This document shows, in pieces, positions 7,906 to 16,304 of a DNA stretch of 64,000 nt. The position numbers and the translations under genes are program-made. The notes under the pieces are model-generated. The model did no database searches and was not told the origin of the DNA. It saw only the letters and a list, made by a program, of their open reading frames with translations. Within the stretch, counting starts at the first letter, position 1; each line of letters begins with the position of its first letter. Source of the stretch: Flavimobilis marinus (GTDB lineage Bacteria > Actinomycetota > Actinomycetes > Actinomycetales > Cellulomonadaceae); contig NZ_FONZ01000006.1 in the NCBI RefSeq assembly GCF_900113055.1, forward strand, positions 1,402 through 65,401, read 5' to 3'.

Positions 7906-9405
7906 ATGGGACGGCGGCTGGATGTGCGGAGGCTTGCCCGACGTGTCGGCGGAGGCGCACCGAACCTCCAGACCGGCCTGCGATCGCGACCCGAGGGCCT
8001 CGACTCGGCAGCCGTGCGCGGCGTGCTCGAGCTCGGCCTGCGGATCGGCGAGTCGATGCTCGCCCTCGGCGCCTCCGCAGTCGACGTCACCCAGGCGATC
8101 CGCACCGTCATCCGCGCGTTCGGGCTGCACGGCACCCAGATCGACCTGACCTTCACCGCGATCACGGTCTCCTACGACCGCGGCGGCGACGAGCTGCCGG
8201 TCACGATGATGCGCATCGTCCGTGACCGCATCCCGGACTACGGCCGGCTGCAACGCGTCGTCGAGCTCGCGCAGGACGTCGCCGACGCGCCCGTGCCTCC
8301 CGAGCAGGCGATGGAGCGGCTCGAGGACGCCCACACCCGCCTCGACCGGATCGTCACGGCACCGCAGACGTACCAGCGGTGGGTCATCACCGTCGCGCTC
8401 TCCGCCATGGCCGGCGCGATCGCGGTCCTCCTTGGCGGCACCCTCCCCGTCATGCTCGTCGCCGCGGCCACCACCGCCGCGATCGACCGCGTCGTGTGGG
8501 CGCTCGGGCGCCGGGGACTGCCGCCGTTCTTCCTCCAGGCCGCTGGCGCCGGCGTCGCCGCGCTGGTCGCCGTCGCGCTGTATCTCGCCGTCCCCCATCT
8601 GCCGATCGACCCGTCGTTGCTCCCCCCGTCGCTCGTCGTCGCCTCCGGCATCGTCGTCCTCCTCGCCGGCCTGTCGCTCGTCGGCGCCGCCGAGGACGCG
8701 ATCTCGGGCTTTCCCATCACGGCCGCCGCCCGCTCGTTCGAGGTCGTCGTGCTCACCCTCGGGATCGTCGTCGGCATCACGGGCGTGCTGGACCTCGCCC
8801 GCCGGCTCGGCGTTCCGCTGGTGCTCTTCGACCCCCCGACGGCCACGTCGCACGCCGTGGTCCGCACCGCAGCGGCCGCCGTCGTCGCGCTCGGCTGGGC
8901 CGTCGCGTCCTACGCCCGCCCCCGCGCCGCCTTCGTCGCCGCCGGCATCGGCGCCGTCTCCTGGACCGTCCTGACCACCGTCTCCGGGCTCGGTGCAGGG
9001 CCCGCGGTCGCCTCCGCGGCGGCCGCGCTCGTCGTCGGCTTCCTGTCCGAGTGGGCCTCGCCCCGGCTGAAGGTGCAGTCGATCGTCACGTCCGTGTGCG
9101 GCATCGTGCCGCTCCTGCCCGGGCTCGCGATCTACCGCGGTCTGTTCGACATCGTGTCCAACACCTCGACCGGGATCCTGCCCGGGTTCGCGGAGCTGTT
9201 CGGCGCGATGATGATCGGCCTCGGGATCGCCGGCGGCGTCACCCTCGGGGAGTTCCTCGGGGCGCCGCTCCGCCTGGGCACCAAGGGCGGAGGCCGCAGC
9301 CGGAGCACCGCGATGCGCGGCGTCACGCAGAAGAACCTGCGCCAGCTGCGCCGCCGACGCGCCGTCCCGACCACCGAGCGCATCGGCCAGCCGCCGAGCT
9401 CCTGA
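7906..9405 (+). CDS. thrE: threonine/serine exporter family protein
   Basis: A 499-residue membrane protein of the ThrE family, close in length to C. glutamicum ThrE (489 residues), which exports L-threonine and L-serine using the proton gradient. The soluble N-terminal domain (about 1-150) contains the conserved LRIGESMLALGASAVDV and is followed by ten hydrophobic segments: a ThrE core (about 155-300) and the second ThrE_2 half (about 315-465, with SVCGIVPLLPGLAIY). The C terminus is basic and cytoplasmic. It has its own leaderless promoter. The substrate is inferred from family; nearby sdaA would deaminate serine. Confidence 0.85.
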   Translation: MGRRLDVRRLARRVGGGAPNLQTGLRSRPEGLDSAAVRGVLELGLRIGESMLALGASAVDVTQAIRTVIRAFGLHGTQIDLTFTAITVSYDRGGDELPVTMMRIVRDRIPDYGRLQRVVELAQDVADAPVPPEQAMERLEDAHTRLDRIVTAPQTYQRWVITVALSAMAGAIAVLLGGTLPVMLVAAATTAAIDRVVWALGRRGLPPFFLQAAGAGVAALVAVALYLAVPHLPIDPSLLPPSLVVASGIVVLLAGLSLVGAAEDAISGFPITAAARSFEVVVLTLGIVVGITGVLDLARRLGVPLVLFDPPTATSHAVVRTAAAAVVALGWAVASYARPRAAFVAAGIGAVSWTVLTTVSGLGAGPAVASAAAALVVGFLSEWASPRLKVQSIVTSVCGIVPLLPGLAIYRGLFDIVSNTSTGILPGFAELFGAMMIGLGIAGGVTLGEFLGAPLRLGTKGGGRSRSTAMRGVTQKNLRQLRRRRAVPTTERIGQPPSS

Positions 9406-9435
9406 CGCGTGGCTCTTGTCCCGCAAAGTCCGGAG

Positions 9436-9451
9436 TGTGACGCTTGTCACA
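9436..9451. promoter_or_regulatory. CRP/GlxR-type binding site
   Basis: TGTGACGCTTGTCACA is a perfect match to TGTGA-N6-TCACA, the consensus of CRP and of actinobacterial cAMP-receptor homologues such as GlxR. It lies 17 bases upstream of the ATG at 9469. If the message starts near that codon, the site overlaps the -35/-10 region, so repression is more likely than activation. Confidence 0.6.
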
Positions 9452-9468
9452 TGTCTACGGGATCATGT

Positions 9469-11085
9469 ATGACGCGGCGTAGAGCCGCAGCACTTGTTCT
9501 CGCCGCTGCCCTCGCACTCGCGCCCGCAACGAGCATCCCGGCCACCGCCACCGGCGCGGTCACCGACACCTCTACCTCGATCGCCAACGCCGTCACGACC
9601 GCGTCCATCAGCGGGAGGCTCGTCGACGCGGCGGGCCACGCCCTGCCCGGACTGGTGGTCGGCATGGACCTCCCGCGCGCGACGGGCGCGTACTTCACCG
9701 AGCAGCTCAAGCGCACGACCATCACGGACGCCGACGGCTACTTCACGCTCAAGCAACCGGCCAGCGGCAAGCGCTTCCTGCTGCGGGTCCACGACCCCGT
9801 CAGCACGGACGACCCTCGCGCGTTCCAGAACGACGGTCGCGTGCTCCCGACGTGGATCGGGTCGCGCGCCGTGCAGAGCCACAGCCGGGTGGCCGTCCCC
9901 ACCGGGTACCGAGCCCGGACCAGCGCCATCGCGAGTGGAACCCACCGGCTCGCCGCACCCGCGGGGTTCGACGTCGCCGTCGAGGGCGCGTCCCCGTCGA
10001 CCACGCCGACGCTCAGCGTCCTCCGGCGCGACGGCACGACCGTCGCCATCGCAGGCGTCGACGACCTCACCCGAGGCTTCATCCCGGGGCGGTACACGAT
10101 CCAGGCCTCAGCGCCCGGGTACTTCACCGACTCGCAGCGGGTCACGCTGGACGCCGGCGAGCTCGACACCACGACCCTCAGCCTGAGCCGCGCCCCGGTC
10201 ATCACCGGCGTGGCCACGGTCGACGGCATCCCGTCCCGGGGCGCGGTGACCCTGCACGGCCCTGATGGTCGGCTCCTCGACACGGACCGGCCCGACGCCG
10301 CCGGGCGGTACGACCTCCGGGGGGTGCACGAGCGCGGTCGCCACACGATCACCTCGACCAAGAAGAGCGTCCTCACCGGGAAGAGCCAGACGATCGACAT
10401 CAGCGCGAGCAGCGAGCGCGTCGACATCGACCTGCAGATGCGCCGGACGAGCCGGACCGGCGTGGTGGCGGGCACCGTCCGCGGGGCGCCCGGGAAGGGC
10501 GGGACGCTCGTCACCCTGATCCCCGTCGCTGCACCGATCAACGGGCGCGGCGACACGGCCGCGCATGCCTCGACGATCGTCCAGAACGGAGAGAAGTTCC
10601 GGCTCCGAGCGCTGCCCGGCACCTACCGTCTCGTGCTCCGCTCACGCTTGGTGCAGCCCGAGCGCTGGCTGGTCACGACGGTCCGCGTCAAGGCCCGCAG
10701 CTCGACGGCCGTCGGCACGGTCACGCCCAAGCGCCGGGCCGACGCGGCGCTGGCGGCGACGCTGGTCCACGCGGACTCAGGCAAGCCGGTGCACGACGAG
10801 GCCCTCCTCCTCGCGGCCGCCACCAGCAAGTCGCGGCCGACGATCAGCGAGCGCGACGAGAACTACCCAGGAGCGACCGCCCGCCTGCGCCTCGGGGAGC
10901 TCATGGGAGGGCGGTATTCGCTCCGCATCTGGGGGCCCCCGGTCAACAGCGATGTCGAGACACCCATGTACGCCTACAAGTCCCCGTACTACTGGACTGC
11001 GAGCGACAAGGTGCGCGTGCGTTCCGGCCAGACGACGCGGATGGGCACCCTTCCCGTCACCCTGCACGGCGGCTTCCTGCCCTAG
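9469..11085 (+). CDS. secreted protein with carboxypeptidase-regulatory-like domains
   Basis: A 538-residue exported protein. The start at ATG 9469 gives a classic signal peptide: MTRRR, then an Ala/Leu-rich core and an AxA-like cleavage region near residue 25-29. In-frame starts at 9451 and 9409 would bury this signal. The mature part has repeated beta-sandwich units of the carboxypeptidase-regulatory/Cna-B type: SISGRLVDAAGHALPGLVV with a YFTLKQPASG strand, a second near VATVDGIPSRGAVTLHG, and a third starting TGVVAGTVRGAPG. No sortase motif or C-terminal anchor. Function unknown; perhaps cell-surface or adhesive. A CRP-type site lies directly upstream and a strong hairpin follows. Confidence 0.7.
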   Translation: MTRRRAAALVLAAALALAPATSIPATATGAVTDTSTSIANAVTTASISGRLVDAAGHALPGLVVGMDLPRATGAYFTEQLKRTTITDADGYFTLKQPASGKRFLLRVHDPVSTDDPRAFQNDGRVLPTWIGSRAVQSHSRVAVPTGYRARTSAIASGTHRLAAPAGFDVAVEGASPSTTPTLSVLRRDGTTVAIAGVDDLTRGFIPGRYTIQASAPGYFTDSQRVTLDAGELDTTTLSLSRAPVITGVATVDGIPSRGAVTLHGPDGRLLDTDRPDAAGRYDLRGVHERGRHTITSTKKSVLTGKSQTIDISASSERVDIDLQMRRTSRTGVVAGTVRGAPGKGGTLVTLIPVAAPINGRGDTAAHASTIVQNGEKFRLRALPGTYRLVLRSRLVQPERWLVTTVRVKARSSTAVGTVTPKRRADAALAATLVHADSGKPVHDEALLLAAATSKSRPTISERDENYPGATARLRLGELMGGRYSLRIWGPPVNSDVETPMYAYKSPYYWTASDKVRVRSGQTTRMGTLPVTLHGGFLP

Positions 11086-11123
11086 GTCCGCGCGCCCCTC
11101 CCGGGGCCGTCAGTCCGCGGGAT

Positions 11124-11159
11124 GATGCGGCCCTCCACCGCCGGGTGGAGGGCCGCATC
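11124..11159 (+). terminator. hairpin terminator after secreted protein gene
   Basis: A perfect 15-bp stem (arms 11124-11138 and 11145-11159) encloses the six-base loop CGCCGG. It has no U-tract, as is common for actinobacterial terminators. Confidence 0.7.
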
Positions 11160-11215
11160 GCACGTCGAGCCGGCCGGTGGATGTGGCATCGATCCGGTCT
11201 CGACAGAGTTGAGGC

Positions 11216-11452
11216 ATGACCACGACACACGCCCCCGCCCCCCGCCGCCACGTCGACGCTCCCCCCTCGTTCCCGCCGCAGCAGGCCGTGGCACGCCCGT
11301 TCCTCACCGACGACGACGACCACGACTCGTGGCGCACCTCCACCGCCCCCGCGGCCGTCTCGATGGCACTCCTCACGGGCCTCGGCGTCGGCGTGATCCT
11401 CGGTCTGCGCGGCCTCGTCGACCTCGTCGGCTCGTTCCTCGTCGCCGGCTGA
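11216..11452 (+). CDS. small membrane protein, hypothetical
   Basis: A 78-residue protein with a polar, Pro/Asp-rich N-terminal half and one C-terminal transmembrane segment (about residues 48-76, VSMALLTGLGVGVILGLRG). Probably a tail-anchored membrane protein. A weak GAG lies before ATG 11216. No family recognised. Confidence 0.5.
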   Translation: MTTTHAPAPRRHVDAPPSFPPQQAVARPFLTDDDDHDSWRTSTAPAAVSMALLTGLGVGVILGLRGLVDLVGSFLVAG

Positions 11453-11464
11453 CCGAGTGTCACG

Positions 11465-11470
11465 TAGCGT
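11465..11470 (+). promoter_or_regulatory. -10 box, leaderless promoter
   Basis: TAGCGT ends six bases before the ATG at 11477. Confidence 0.5.
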
Positions 11471-11476
11471 CGGACC

Positions 11477-12067
11477 ATGAGCGCAGACACCACCCCGGAC
11501 GCCACCGACGCCCGCTCCATGAGGGAGCGCATGGACGCCGGTGACCTGTACATCGCCGACGACCCCGAGATCGGCGCGGCCAACGCCCGTGCCCTCGACC
11601 TCATGGACGCCTACAACGCGACGACGGTCCGCCAGGGACCGCTCCGGCGCGAGCTCCTCGAGTCGCTGCTCGGCGCTGTGGGAGCGGACACCGAGATCCG
11701 CCCGCCCTTCTACGTCGACTACGGCAGCAAGATCCGGATCGGCGCCCGCACCTTCGCCAACTTCGGCCTCACGGCCCTCGACGTCGCGCCCATCACCATC
11801 GGTGACGACGTGCAGATCGGCCCGCACGTCCAGCTGCTCACCCCGACGCACCCCGTCGACGCCGACCTGCGCCGCGCGAAGTGGGAGGCGGCCCAGCCCA
11901 TCACGATCGGCGACAACGTGTGGCTCGGCGGCGGCGTCGTCGTCTGCCCGGGCGTGACGATCGGCGCCAACACCGTGGTCGGCGCGGGAGCCGTGGTCAC
12001 CAAGGACCTGCCCGCGAACGTGGTCGCGGTGGGCAACCCGGCGCGGGTCATCCGTTCGGTGGACTGA
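11477..12067 (+). CDS. maltose/galactoside O-acetyltransferase family protein
   Basis: A 196-residue left-handed beta-helix acetyltransferase that moves acetyl from acetyl-CoA to a sugar hydroxyl. The N-terminal Maa domain (MRERMDAGDLYIADDPEI) is followed by hexapeptide repeats (IRIGARTFANFG, ITIGDDVQIGPHV, ITIGDNVWLGGGVVV, VTIGANTVVGAGAVV). The catalytic histidine is in LLTPTHPVDADLR. Length and architecture match Maa/LacA/NodL enzymes. The acceptor sugar cannot be told. Soluble, cytoplasmic trimer expected. Confidence 0.88.
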   Translation: MSADTTPDATDARSMRERMDAGDLYIADDPEIGAANARALDLMDAYNATTVRQGPLRRELLESLLGAVGADTEIRPPFYVDYGSKIRIGARTFANFGLTALDVAPITIGDDVQIGPHVQLLTPTHPVDADLRRAKWEAAQPITIGDNVWLGGGVVVCPGVTIGANTVVGAGAVVTKDLPANVVAVGNPARVIRSVD

Positions 12068-12100
12068 CCCGCGCCGGGCGTGCACGCCGGCGCGACCGCC

Positions 12101-13372
12101 TCAGACGAAGCGCTCGGAGCGCTCCACGACCCGGCCGCGGTGGGCGGCGTCGTCCCACGCATAGACGAGGGCGCCGTCGATGTAGACCTGCTCGGCCCGC
12201 GAGGGCACGTCGAGCGGGTCGCCGGACCAGACGACGACGTCGGCGTCCAGCCCCGGAGCGAGCGCACCGACGCGGCCGTCGAGACCGAGGAACGACGCCG
12301 GGTTGATCGTCAGCGCCTCGAGCGCCGTCTGGCGCGGCAGGCCGTCGCGGACGGCGAGCGCGGCCTGCAGCACGAGCAGGTTGATCGGGACCACCGGGTG
12401 GTCGGTCGTGATCGCCACGCGCACGCCGGCGGCGGCCAGCTTCACGATGTTCTCGATCGCCCGGTCGCGCAGCTCGACCTTGGTGCGGCTGGTCAGCATG
12501 GGTCCGAAGATCACCGGGATGTCGCGCTCGGCAAGCACGTCGGCGAGCTTGTGCCCCTCCGTGCCGTGGTTGACCACCAGGCGGTAGCCGAACTCGTCGG
12601 CCAGACGCAGCGCCGTCGCGAGGTCGTCGTGGCGGTGCACGTGCTGGTCCCAGGCAAGCTCGCCGTCGAGCACCCGCGCGAGGGTCTCGAGCTCGAGGTC
12701 GCGCGCGAACGGCTCGCCCTTCGTCTCCGCCGCGACGCGCTGGGCGGCGTAGTGCTGCGCCTTGAGGAATGCCTCGCGGATGACGAACGCGACTCCGAGG
12801 CGGGTCGAGGGGAGCTGCTTCTTGCCGCCGTACACGCGCTTGGGGTTCTCGCCGAGCGCTGACTTCACGCTGACGGACTCCGCGATGACCTGCTCGTCGA
12901 CGGTGCGCCCGCCCCACGTCTTGATCGCGACGCTCTGGCCGCCGATCACGTTGCCCGAGCCGGGCTTGATGACCGCAGACGTCACGCCGCCGGCGAGCGC
13001 GTCGCGGAACCCCTCGTCGGCGATGTTGATGCCGTCGATCGCGCGGACCCCGGCGGTGTTGGGCTTCGTCATCTCGTTGACGTCGTCGCCCATGGGCCCG
13101 TTGGCCTCCTCGTCGATGCCGATGTGCCCGTGGGCCTCGACGAACCCGGGGAGCACCCACTTGCCGGAGACGTCGACGACGCGCGCGCCGTCGGGCACCG
13201 GGACGTCCGCACCGATCGCCTGGATCTTGCCGCCGGACATCAGGACGGTGCCGCCCTCGATCGGGTCGCCGACGACGGGGACGACCCGGCCGCCGACGAG
13301 CGCGACGACGTCGGCTCCGTCGGAACGTGCCGGGCTGGAGGCGGGCAGGGGCGCGGTCGTGGGTTCAGTCAT
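12101..13372 (-). CDS. amidohydrolase family protein
   Basis: A 423-residue metal-dependent amidohydrolase related to imidazolonepropionase-like enzymes. The composite N-terminal sandwich domain (VVALVGGRVVPVVGDPIEGG) leads into the TIM barrel with the metal motif EAHGHIG; further ligands are expected in HRHDD, NHGTEGHK and TTDHPV. It ends with the usual DADVVVWSGDPLD strand. No signal peptide. The start ATG 13372 follows a TATCGT -10 box by six bases. It is followed on the same strand, 40 bases upstream, by another amidohydrolase gene, but each has its own promoter. Substrate unknown. Confidence 0.8.
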   Translation of the reverse strand: MTEPTTAPLPASSPARSDGADVVALVGGRVVPVVGDPIEGGTVLMSGGKIQAIGADVPVPDGARVVDVSGKWVLPGFVEAHGHIGIDEEANGPMGDDVNEMTKPNTAGVRAIDGINIADEGFRDALAGGVTSAVIKPGSGNVIGGQSVAIKTWGGRTVDEQVIAESVSVKSALGENPKRVYGGKKQLPSTRLGVAFVIREAFLKAQHYAAQRVAAETKGEPFARDLELETLARVLDGELAWDQHVHRHDDLATALRLADEFGYRLVVNHGTEGHKLADVLAERDIPVIFGPMLTSRTKVELRDRAIENIVKLAAAGVRVAITTDHPVVPINLLVLQAALAVRDGLPRQTALEALTINPASFLGLDGRVGALAPGLDADVVVWSGDPLDVPSRAEQVYIDGALVYAWDDAAHRGRVVERSERFV

Positions 13373-13378
13373 GCCGCC

Positions 13379-13384
13379 ACGATA
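13379..13384 (-). promoter_or_regulatory. -10 box, leaderless promoter
   Basis: TATCGT on the minus strand ends six bases before the ATG at 13372. Confidence 0.45.
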
Positions 13385-13412
13385 AGCACCGCCGCGAAGG
13401 GCGCGCGCCGGC

Positions 13413-14960
13413 TCAGCGCCCGTCGTGGACCACGCGACCGGCGACGAGGGTGACCGCGACGGACATGCCCCGCAGGTGCTCGGAGGTTTCAGCGGTCGAG
13501 CCGAACGGCTGCAGCGGGTCGGCGTCGACGAGCACGATGTCCCCCGGACCGCCCGGCGCGAGGCCGGTGCGCCCATCGGTGCTGGCCGCGAGCGCCTCGG
13601 CGACGGTGAGGTGCTGCTCGGGGTGCCAGGCGGGACGGTCGTCGGCGCTGCGGTGCACGGCGGCGGCCATCGCGAGCCACGGGTCTAGCGGCGCGACGGG
13701 CGCGTCGGACCCGAGCGCGAGGACGACCCCGGCGTCGGACAGCTCGCGCAGCGGGAAGCTGCGGGCCGACCGCCCAGGCCAGATCGCCTCGGTGACGTCG
13801 CGGTCGTCGAGCAGGTGGGCGGGCTGGACCGAGGCGACGACGCCGAGGCGCGCCATCCGCTCAGCCTGACCGGGCGCGACGAGCTGCGCGTGCTCGACCG
13901 ACCCGCGGGTCCCGGTCACCTCGAACGCGTCGAGGGCGATGTCGACGGCGGCGTCGCCGAGCGCGTGCACCGCGGCCTGGAGCCCGCCGGCGTGGGCGCG
14001 GGCCAGCAGCTCGGTGAGCTCGTCGGGCGACACCGCCTGCACGCCGTGCGGCTGGTCCGGCTCGCCGGGGTTCGGGTACGGGTCGCGGCAGTGCGCGGTG
14101 CGGGTGCCGAGCGAGCCGTCGGTGATGATCTTCAGCGGGCCCTGGGTGAGCAGGCCGCCGCCGCCCGGGATCTCCTGGCCGGTCGCGTAGCCGAGCGCGA
14201 GGACGTCGTCGAGCCCCGGCGTGTACACAGCCGCCCGCACCCGGAGGGTGGTCAGCCCGGACAGGAAGCGGTCCGGCCAGTAGCGGGTGCTGTCGTGGAA
14301 CTCCATGTCGGTGACGCCCACGACCCCGCGGGCCGCGCACGTGGCGAGCACCTCCCGGTAGCCGGTCATCTCCTGACCGGGCGCCGCGACGTCGTCGACG
14401 ATCCTGTTGAAGCGGGTGAGGGCGTCGAACCAGACGGTCTCGCGGACGAGGCCGTCGTCGTCAGGCGGGTCGAGCGGGAGGTCCAGCAGGCGGCGAGCGA
14501 CGGTGTTGACCCAGCCCGCGTGCACGTCGTTCGAGGCGAGCACCACGGGGACGTCGCCGACGACGGCGTCGAGCCCGGAGAGCGTCGGGCGGTCCGTCCA
14601 CAGGGGCGCCTTGAACCCGAAGCCCTCGACCGCGGGCTCCCGGGGCCGCGACTCGAGGCGCTCGCGCAGCAGTTCGAGGGCGTGCGCGGCGCTCGTCGCC
14701 GTCGTGAGGTCCAGCCGGTTGAACGACTTCGCGACCTGCCCGAGGTGCACGTGCTTGTCCCACAGGCCCGGGATCGCCCAGCGCCCCTCGGCGTCGAGGA
14801 ACGCCTCGCCCTCCTCGCGCTCCAGGCGAGGGCCGACGGCGGTGATCACCCCGTCGCGGACGCGCACGTCGAGCGGGGCACCGGAGCCGGGCACGCGGGC
14901 GCCGCGCAGCAGGAGGGAGCCGACGAGGCGAGGGCCGACGGCGGGAGGGGTGCGGGTCAT
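13413..14960 (-). CDS. amidohydrolase, YtcJ/N-substituted formamide deformylase family
   Basis: A 515-residue amidohydrolase of the Amidohydro_3/YtcJ group. Recognisable blocks are IPGLWDKHVHLGQ (HxH metal site), ASNDVHAGWVNT, GVVGVTDMEFHDS, KIITDGSLGTRTAHC, HALGDAAVDIALDAFE, GSVEHAQLV and ALGSDAPVAPLDPW (catalytic Asp), then LAPGGPGDIVLVDADP. Cytoplasmic. These enzymes hydrolyse amide or formamide bonds, but the substrate cannot be predicted. The start ATG 14960 lies six bases after a TAAGGT box. Confidence 0.82.
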   Translation of the reverse strand: MTRTPPAVGPRLVGSLLLRGARVPGSGAPLDVRVRDGVITAVGPRLEREEGEAFLDAEGRWAIPGLWDKHVHLGQVAKSFNRLDLTTATSAAHALELLRERLESRPREPAVEGFGFKAPLWTDRPTLSGLDAVVGDVPVVLASNDVHAGWVNTVARRLLDLPLDPPDDDGLVRETVWFDALTRFNRIVDDVAAPGQEMTGYREVLATCAARGVVGVTDMEFHDSTRYWPDRFLSGLTTLRVRAAVYTPGLDDVLALGYATGQEIPGGGGLLTQGPLKIITDGSLGTRTAHCRDPYPNPGEPDQPHGVQAVSPDELTELLARAHAGGLQAAVHALGDAAVDIALDAFEVTGTRGSVEHAQLVAPGQAERMARLGVVASVQPAHLLDDRDVTEAIWPGRSARSFPLRELSDAGVVLALGSDAPVAPLDPWLAMAAAVHRSADDRPAWHPEQHLTVAEALAASTDGRTGLAPGGPGDIVLVDADPLQPFGSTAETSEHLRGMSVAVTLVAGRVVHDGR

Positions 14961-14966
14961 GCGGAC

Positions 14967-14972
14967 ACCTTA
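14967..14972 (-). promoter_or_regulatory. -10 box, leaderless promoter
   Basis: TAAGGT on the minus strand ends six bases before the ATG at 14960. Confidence 0.5.
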
Positions 14973-15024
14973 GGCCGGGCGCACGGGCCGGGCAGCCTCA
15001 GCGTCCGCTCAGGTCGGCGCTCGG

Positions 15025-16251
15025 TCACGAGCGCCGGAGGCCAGCGGCAAAGTCGTCCAGGACGCTGACGACACCGGGGTGCTGCCACACACGGTTGCGT
15101 CGCATCCCGGTGCGTTCGACCAGCACCCCCGCCCGCGCGAGCTGGTCGAGCGAGCGCTGCGCAGCGACGGGGTTCATCCCGAGGCGATCCTGCAGGTACC
15201 GACCGTTGACCACGGGCTGGGCGATCAACGCGGGCAGCACCTTCCAGGCCCCGGCCTGTGAGCGCAGACCCAGCTCGTCCAAGGCAGCACGCCCGGCGTC
15301 GATCTGCGCGACCAGCGCGTCGACGAGCCTCGACCCGGAGACTGCGGCGAACCGCGAGGCGCCGGCGAACTGCTCCACGATCGGGCGTGCATCCCCGCGG
15401 CGGTAGGCCGTCAGCGCACTCGTGTAGGCATCGGTGTCGACCAGCAACCCGGCGGAGATCGGCGCCGTCGTGCTGGTGACCAGACCCTTGGCCCGCATGA
15501 GCGCGTGCACGAGGGCGCGCCCGGTGCGCCCGTTGCCGTCCGTGAACGGATGAATCGTCTCGAACTGGGCGTGCGCGATCGCGGCTTGGGCCACAACAGG
15601 GAGATCGAGCCGCGCCATGAACGTCACCAGATCGTCGATCGCCGCGGGCACCCGGGCGTGATGGGGCGCGATGTGCGCGGCTCCGCGTGGCGATGCCGCG
15701 CTCGCACCCACCCACACCAGCTGCTCGCGGTAGCGCCCGGCGTGCGGCTTGTCGCCGCGCTGGCCGCTCAGGAGGACCCGGTGCATCTCGAGGAGCGCCG
15801 CGGAATCCAGGTGGTCGGCGAGACGCAGCGCCGCCTCCATGGTGCGCACGTTGGCGACCACGACGTTGGCGTTCCCTGCCGTCGACTCGTCGATCTGGGC
15901 GAGCGCCAGCTGGCGGGCGGACACGGTGAGGTTCTCGATCTGGGACGACGACGCCGACTCGGTCCGCAGCAAGATCGAGTTCATCGGCCCGAGCGTCGGG
16001 TTGTCGTGGCCGAGGCGCGTGCGGGCGTACTGGTCGAAGCTCGACAACGCCGCCGCGGCCTCCTCCATGTCTGCCACAAGGTCGGCAGGGAACTGCAGCG
16101 AGAGCTCGGCGATCGTCGGCGTGATCGTTCGCTCGTACGGACCCGACGCGTCGGCCATCGCACGGCGCGAGAGCATGCCGGTGTTGTCGGCCACCCAGTA
16201 GTCGGGCTCATGGTCCACGGCGGGCACGAGCAGCGGGCTGTCTGTACCCAT
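15025..16251 (-). CDS. Fic family protein with inhibitory helix and winged helix
   Basis: A 408-residue Fic-domain protein, a family that transfers AMP (or removes it) from target-protein hydroxyls. The catalytic loop is HPFTDGNGRTGR, with His234 and Arg245. Upstream, SSQIEN near residue 102-107 fits the inhibitory motif [S/T]xxxE[G/N], with Glu106 expected to block ATP binding, so this is a self-inhibited class II Fic protein. The N-terminal domain (about 1-120) matches the Fic_N type, and the C-terminal ~70 residues (LQDRLGMNPVAAQRSLDQL, then a basic wing) form a winged helix, suggesting DNA binding or autoregulation. No antitoxin gene is adjacent. Leaderless start at 16251. Confidence 0.88.
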   Translation of the reverse strand: MGTDSPLLVPAVDHEPDYWVADNTGMLSRRAMADASGPYERTITPTIAELSLQFPADLVADMEEAAAALSSFDQYARTRLGHDNPTLGPMNSILLRTESASSSQIENLTVSARQLALAQIDESTAGNANVVVANVRTMEAALRLADHLDSAALLEMHRVLLSGQRGDKPHAGRYREQLVWVGASAASPRGAAHIAPHHARVPAAIDDLVTFMARLDLPVVAQAAIAHAQFETIHPFTDGNGRTGRALVHALMRAKGLVTSTTAPISAGLLVDTDAYTSALTAYRRGDARPIVEQFAGASRFAAVSGSRLVDALVAQIDAGRAALDELGLRSQAGAWKVLPALIAQPVVNGRYLQDRLGMNPVAAQRSLDQLARAGVLVERTGMRRNRVWQHPGVVSVLDDFAAGLRRS

Positions 16252-16257
16252 GGACGT

Positions 16258-16263
16258 ACGTTA
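16258..16263 (-). promoter_or_regulatory. -10 box, leaderless promoter of fic gene
   Basis: TAACGT on the minus strand ends six bases before the ATG at 16251. It overlaps the palindrome ACGTACGT (16254-16261), and the following 40 bases are much more AT-rich than the surroundings. Confidence 0.45.
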
Positions 16264-16304
16264 CCAACAGATCCAGAGAAAATGTTATTAAGGCTACGTC
16301 TTCT

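Noticed and set aside
9409-9468. Upstream starts (GTG 9409, ATG 9451) for the secreted protein
   Set aside because: They would put 6-20 extra residues before a standard signal peptide and would overlap the CRP-type site; ATG 9469 fits better.
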